From NCBI GenBank assembly GCA_016213305.1, contig JACRAV010000310.1, positions 1-8,245 on the forward strand: a stretch of 8,245 nucleotides of DNA, read 5' to 3'. The translations under genes and the position numbers were made by a program. This document shows, piece by piece, positions 5,782 through 8,245 of the stretch (position 1 is the first letter of the stretch; every line of letters starts with the position of its first letter). The notes beneath the pieces were generated by a model that saw only the letters and a list, made by a program, of their open reading frames with translations, ran no database searches and was not told the origin of the DNA. The DNA is from Candidatus Zixiibacteriota bacterium. GTDB taxonomy: Bacteria; Zixibacteria; MSB-5A5; GN15; FEB-12.

Positions 5782-7866
5782 ATGACCAGACAGGATTACA
5801 CATCGCGGCGGACCACGGCAACCCTCCTGGTTGCGGCGGCCGGTTTACTTGCGATTCTGGCCGCGAGTTGCGCTCATGATCGGATTCCGCCGACGCTTTC
5901 GGGGGTGCATCCGGCGAACTGGATGGATACATCGTCGGTTGACTTTCACGGCAAAATGGTGATGAAGGCGGGTGCGACGCTCTGCCAGGCATGCCATGGT
6001 GATGATCTGGCCGGTGGAAAGACGGGTATTGCCTGCAGTAGGTGTCATGCGCCCGGCCAGAGCGCCGGGTGTGTGCGCTGTCATGGCGGGGTTGACAATC
6101 AGACCGGCGCGCCGCCGCGCGGACTACATGGTGATACGGCTACAAGTTCAATTCCGGTCGGGGCACACACCCGGCATATCGACGGTTCATCCACGGCCGC
6201 GGCGGTCCCCTGTGCAAGTTGCCACACGTTGCCTCCGTTTGTGTGGGACTCGGCGCATCTGGATTACGATTTGTTCAGCGGGCAAGGGGAGCCGGATTCG
6301 ATTGCCGAAGTGAACTTTCACGGATACGCAGTGGCGGACGGCGCGGTCTGGAGCCACGCGACTCACTCGTGTCGCTCGACCTATTGCCACGGCAATTTCA
6401 GCGGCGGAAAACCCGCCAATACTCCCGATTGGGTGGGTAGCAATCAGGCGCGATGCGGCAGTTGCCACGATTACGGAAGTCAGCCCGCCTCGCTGGGATG
6501 GAAGCACGATTTCCATGTCGTCACGGTCGGGCTGAAGTGTCGCGACTGCCATGGACTGGTGGTGGACAGCGCCATGCACATCATCAATCCGAATTTGCAT
6601 GTAAACGGGGTGGTCGACACCTCGCGATTTGATTCGACGCTTTGCAACCAGTGCCACAGCGGGACGCAGTCGTGTATCACCTGTCATGGCGGCACCGACA
6701 ACAAGACCGGCGCGCCGCCCAAGGGAATTCGCGGTGAACTTCTGACGACCGATCTGGCAGTGGGCGCACATACCGCTCACGTTGACGGCAAGCTGCAGGC
6801 CGACGGTTTCTCCTGCACCGCCTGCCATGTCACGCCGACACGGATCGATGCTCCCGGTCACCTCGGTTCCGATTCGGTCGCCGAAGTCTCGTGGGGGGGG
6901 ATCAGCAACGTAAACGGGAACGCCCTCTGGGATCGTACGTCGCGCACCTGCGCGAGCACCTATTGCCACGGCAAGTTTGTGGGGGGGGATGGAACGAACG
7001 AGCCCAACTGGACCGGCACCAATCAGGCGATGTGCGGTTCGTGTCATGATGTCGGGTCCAATCCGAGCAAGCTCGCCTGGCGGCATGATCTCCATGTCGG
7101 GACTTTCGGATTGAAATGTGCCGATTGCCACGCTGATGTTGTGGATACGACGCGTGCGATCACCGACCGGGTGCTTCACGTGAACGGCCGGGTGGATACG
7201 TTGACGCGCAATCCGGAAATCTGCGCAAAATGCCACGCTCCGGGGGCGGATCTGTGCGTTCGATGTCACGGCGGTATCGACAATCAGACCGGCGCGCCGC
7301 CCACGGGGCTACACGGGGAGACCTTGTTCACCCAGATACCAGTCGGCGCGCACACCGCGCACATGAACGGCAATTCCGAGGCCGCACCGCGCAACTGCCG
7401 CGACTGTCACCTGACCTACATCTCGGTGGCCGATTCGGGTCATTGGGGCGCAGACTCGATTGCGGAAGTCAACTGGGGCGGGTTTGCCGACAGGAACGGC
7501 GGCGCGGTCTGGTCGCGCATCACGCAGGACTGCGCGAACACTTATTGCCACGGGAATTTTACCGGTGGAAACACCGCGAACAAACCGTCGTGGACGGCGC
7601 TGAATCAGGCGGTGTGCGGATCGTGCCACGACGCCGGCGCCAGTCCGTCAACACTACTCGGACGCCATTCATTGCACGCCGGCAAGGGGTACGCTTGCTA
7701 TCGATGCCACTCGACCACGGTGAACAGTTCGAATACGATTATAGGACCCACCGTGCACGTGGACGGCGTCTTCACTGTGCGATTCTGGAACAACACCGGC
7801 ACCTACACGCCCTCGACCAAAACCTGCTCCAACCCGGGCGGGTGTCATGGAACCGAGACGTGGTAA
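5782..7866 (+). CDS. Outer-membrane lipoprotein cytochrome with up to 20 hemes (CxxxxCH...CxxCH family)
   Basis: The product is 694 residues with a lipoprotein signal: RR at 9-10, hydrophobic 14-28, LAASC with Cys30 as the lipidation site. Heme sites: 16 CxxCH (residues 68, 85, 97, 144, 225, 253, 288, 298, 345, 418, 446, 481, 492, 539, 612, 639), three CxxxxCH (197, 390, 584) and one Cx5CH (682). An N-terminal two-heme piece with HPANW (43-47) precedes three tandem six-heme modules starting at 97, 298 and 492. The recurring C-x4-CHG, W, NQ, CGSCHD pattern is that of the Geobacter CxxxxCH...CxxCH domain family, found in outer-surface cytochromes such as OmcB-type proteins. The gene follows the 14-heme stop by seven bases with only a weak ribosome site, suggesting translational coupling. 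The likely role is surface electron delivery at the end of the conduit. Surface orientation and substrate cannot be read from sequence. Confidence 0.92.
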   Translation: MTRQDYTSRRTTATLLVAAAGLLAILAASCAHDRIPPTLSGVHPANWMDTSSVDFHGKMVMKAGATLCQACHGDDLAGGKTGIACSRCHAPGQSAGCVRCHGGVDNQTGAPPRGLHGDTATSSIPVGAHTRHIDGSSTAAAVPCASCHTLPPFVWDSAHLDYDLFSGQGEPDSIAEVNFHGYAVADGAVWSHATHSCRSTYCHGNFSGGKPANTPDWVGSNQARCGSCHDYGSQPASLGWKHDFHVVTVGLKCRDCHGLVVDSAMHIINPNLHVNGVVDTSRFDSTLCNQCHSGTQSCITCHGGTDNKTGAPPKGIRGELLTTDLAVGAHTAHVDGKLQADGFSCTACHVTPTRIDAPGHLGSDSVAEVSWGGISNVNGNALWDRTSRTCASTYCHGKFVGGDGTNEPNWTGTNQAMCGSCHDVGSNPSKLAWRHDLHVGTFGLKCADCHADVVDTTRAITDRVLHVNGRVDTLTRNPEICAKCHAPGADLCVRCHGGIDNQTGAPPTGLHGETLFTQIPVGAHTAHMNGNSEAAPRNCRDCHLTYISVADSGHWGADSIAEVNWGGFADRNGGAVWSRITQDCANTYCHGNFTGGNTANKPSWTALNQAVCGSCHDAGASPSTLLGRHSLHAGKGYACYRCHSTTVNSSNTIIGPTVHVDGVFTVRFWNNTGTYTPSTKTCSNPGGCHGTETW
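6893..6900 (+). repeat. G8 homopolymer tract in the second hexaheme module
   Basis: Eight consecutive G residues encode part of W371-G372-G373. The equivalent positions in modules 1 and 3 do not carry an unbroken G tract of this length. Confidence 0.9.
6981..6988 (+). repeat. Second G8 homopolymer tract in the second hexaheme module
   Basis: Eight consecutive G residues lie in the codons for V400-G401-G402. Module 1 (SGG) and module 3 (TGG) encode the same glycines with mixed codons such as GGC-GGA and GGT-GGA. Confidence 0.9.
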
Positions 7867-7883
7867 TAGTATTGCCGTAAGAT

Positions 7884-7904
7884 GCGCCCCATCGAAAGGG
7901 GCGC
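7884..7904. terminator. Hairpin between the operon end and the convergent minus-strand gene
   Basis: GCGCCCC (7884-7890) and GGGGCGC (7898-7904) form a perfect 7 bp stem with a 7-base loop ATCGAAA, extendable by a wobble and an A-T pair. It is 17 bases after the operon stop and 8 bases beyond the stop of the convergent gene. There is no U-tract on the plus strand, so it may be a weak bidirectional terminator or a 3'-end stabiliser. Confidence 0.55.
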
Positions 7905-7912
7905 GTGACGCG

Positions 7913-8245
7913 TTACGAAGTTTCCTGATCTTTCGTTACATTCAGAAGAAGCGCTTCGAACCCTTCGGCCATTTTCTGAGCGGTCTTGAGCGGGCCGGTC
8001 AGCTTGAAGAAGATGTTCCCCTGGGGGGCTTCCAGCACCACGGCGGTCATGCGGTAATTTTCTTTGTCGATGGTCTGTCCGCTCATCATCGAGCCAACCG
8101 GAGCGTGATATATCCCGGCCACTTCGAGAACATGAGCGGTCATTCCCGCCACTGAGATTTCCTGCCGGATAGCCGCGGTGTGCGCGTCTTTGCCGTCCGG
8201 GAGCGCCATCTGCTTGATCCAGCGTTCGATATTGTCGTTGACACC
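7913..8245 (-). CDS. Conserved protein of unknown function, C-terminal part (runs off right edge)
   Basis: The minus-strand frame is open from the window edge to TAA at 7915-7913 (110 codons seen). An internal Met at 8209 is not the start, because the frame continues upstream with GVNDNIERWIKQ. Visible anchors are NIERWIKQM, GKDAH, a central AHVLEVAGIYHAP, NYRMTAVVLEAPQGNIFFKLTGP and KMAEGFEALL. I recall the same order (RW-x-Q, a beta-rich middle, then YRM...E-x-P-x-G...FFKLTGP...F-x-ALL) in small secreted or lipoprotein-like proteins of several environmental bacteria, but no function is established. The N-terminus, and therefore any signal peptide, is outside the window. It is convergent with the cytochrome operon and not part of it. 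Nothing in it suggests heme binding. Confidence 0.8.
   Translation of the reverse strand, partial: GVNDNIERWIKQMALPDGKDAHTAAIRQEISVAGMTAHVLEVAGIYHAPVGSMMSGQTIDKENYRMTAVVLEAPQGNIFFKLTGPLKTAQKMAEGFEALLLNVTKDQETS

Larger units (their letters stand above)
6070..7863 (+). repeat. Three tandem hexaheme modules within the 20-heme cytochrome
   Basis: Module 1 is residues 97-297 (from 6070), module 2 is 298-491 (from 6673) and module 3 is 492-694 (from 7255). Each has six heme sites in the order CxxCH, CxxCH, CxxxxCH, CxxCH, CxxCH, sixth site. Shared anchors are CHGGxDNxTGAPP, VGAHTxH, SxAEVxxxG, TYCHG, NQxxCGSCHD and HV(N/D)G. The sixth site is CxxCH in modules 1 and 2 but Cx5CH in module 3. Spacing between module starts is 201 and 194 residues. 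Confidence 0.9.

Noticed and set aside
5782..5870. Twin-arginine (Tat) signal on the 20-heme protein because of RR at residues 9-10
   Set aside because: The following residues do not fit the Tat consensus, and c-type cytochromes are exported unfolded through Sec before heme attachment; a lipobox fits better.
6187..7269. 360-codon minus-strand frame antisense to the 20-heme gene
   Set aside because: Long only because the repeated plus-strand codons lack reverse stops; its internal repetition mirrors the hexaheme modules.
7230..7880. 216-codon plus-strand frame overlapping the third hexaheme module
   Set aside because: Arg/His-rich +1 shadow of the heme-binding frame with no ribosome site or domain.

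Overview
The window looks like chromosomal DNA of a fairly GC-rich, Gram-negative (diderm) bacterium that respires through multiheme c-type cytochromes. This rests on an outer-membrane barrel candidate, a lipoprotein signal and three secreted c-type cytochromes with 37 candidate heme sites in total. The lineage cannot be fixed from sequence alone. Metal-reducing Desulfuromonadales-like bacteria or a heme-rich uncultured phylum would both fit. No mobile element, RNA gene or CRISPR array was seen.

Layout. Minus strand, 1-456: start of an HI0933-type flavoprotein running off the left edge. 457-735: intergenic region with three hairpin repeats. Plus strand, 736-1593: a secreted triheme cytochrome that reads as a duplicated cytochrome c'-like four-helix bundle. 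1594-1732: two more copies of the hairpin repeat, between convergent genes. Minus strand, 1733-2437: a four-TM protein of unknown function. 2438-2689: a divergent spacer with a strong GC hairpin and G-quadruplex motif. Plus strand, 2690-3232: a second four-TM protein. 3233-3477: a hairpin, two inverted repeats and a good sigma70-type promoter.

The core of the window is a compact plus-strand operon, 3478-7866. It encodes a predicted outer-membrane beta-barrel, a periplasmic 14-heme cytochrome whose start overlaps the barrel stop (ATGA), and, after a 7-base gap, a 20-heme lipoprotein cytochrome. Barrel, periplasmic multiheme and outer-membrane lipoprotein multiheme, in that order, is the layout of porin-cytochrome conduits (ombB-omaB-omcB of Geobacter). 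These carry electrons across the outer membrane to extracellular acceptors. The inferred path is periplasmic donor, then the 14-heme protein held in or near the barrel, then the 20-heme protein at the surface. The 20-heme protein is unusual: a two-heme N-terminal piece followed by three tandem copies of a six-heme module. Each module carries a CxxxxCH site at the same place and six invariant extra histidines. The last heme site is a rarer Cx5CH.

The window ends with a hairpin (7884-7904) between convergent genes and the C-terminal part of a minus-strand conserved protein of unknown function (7913-8245).
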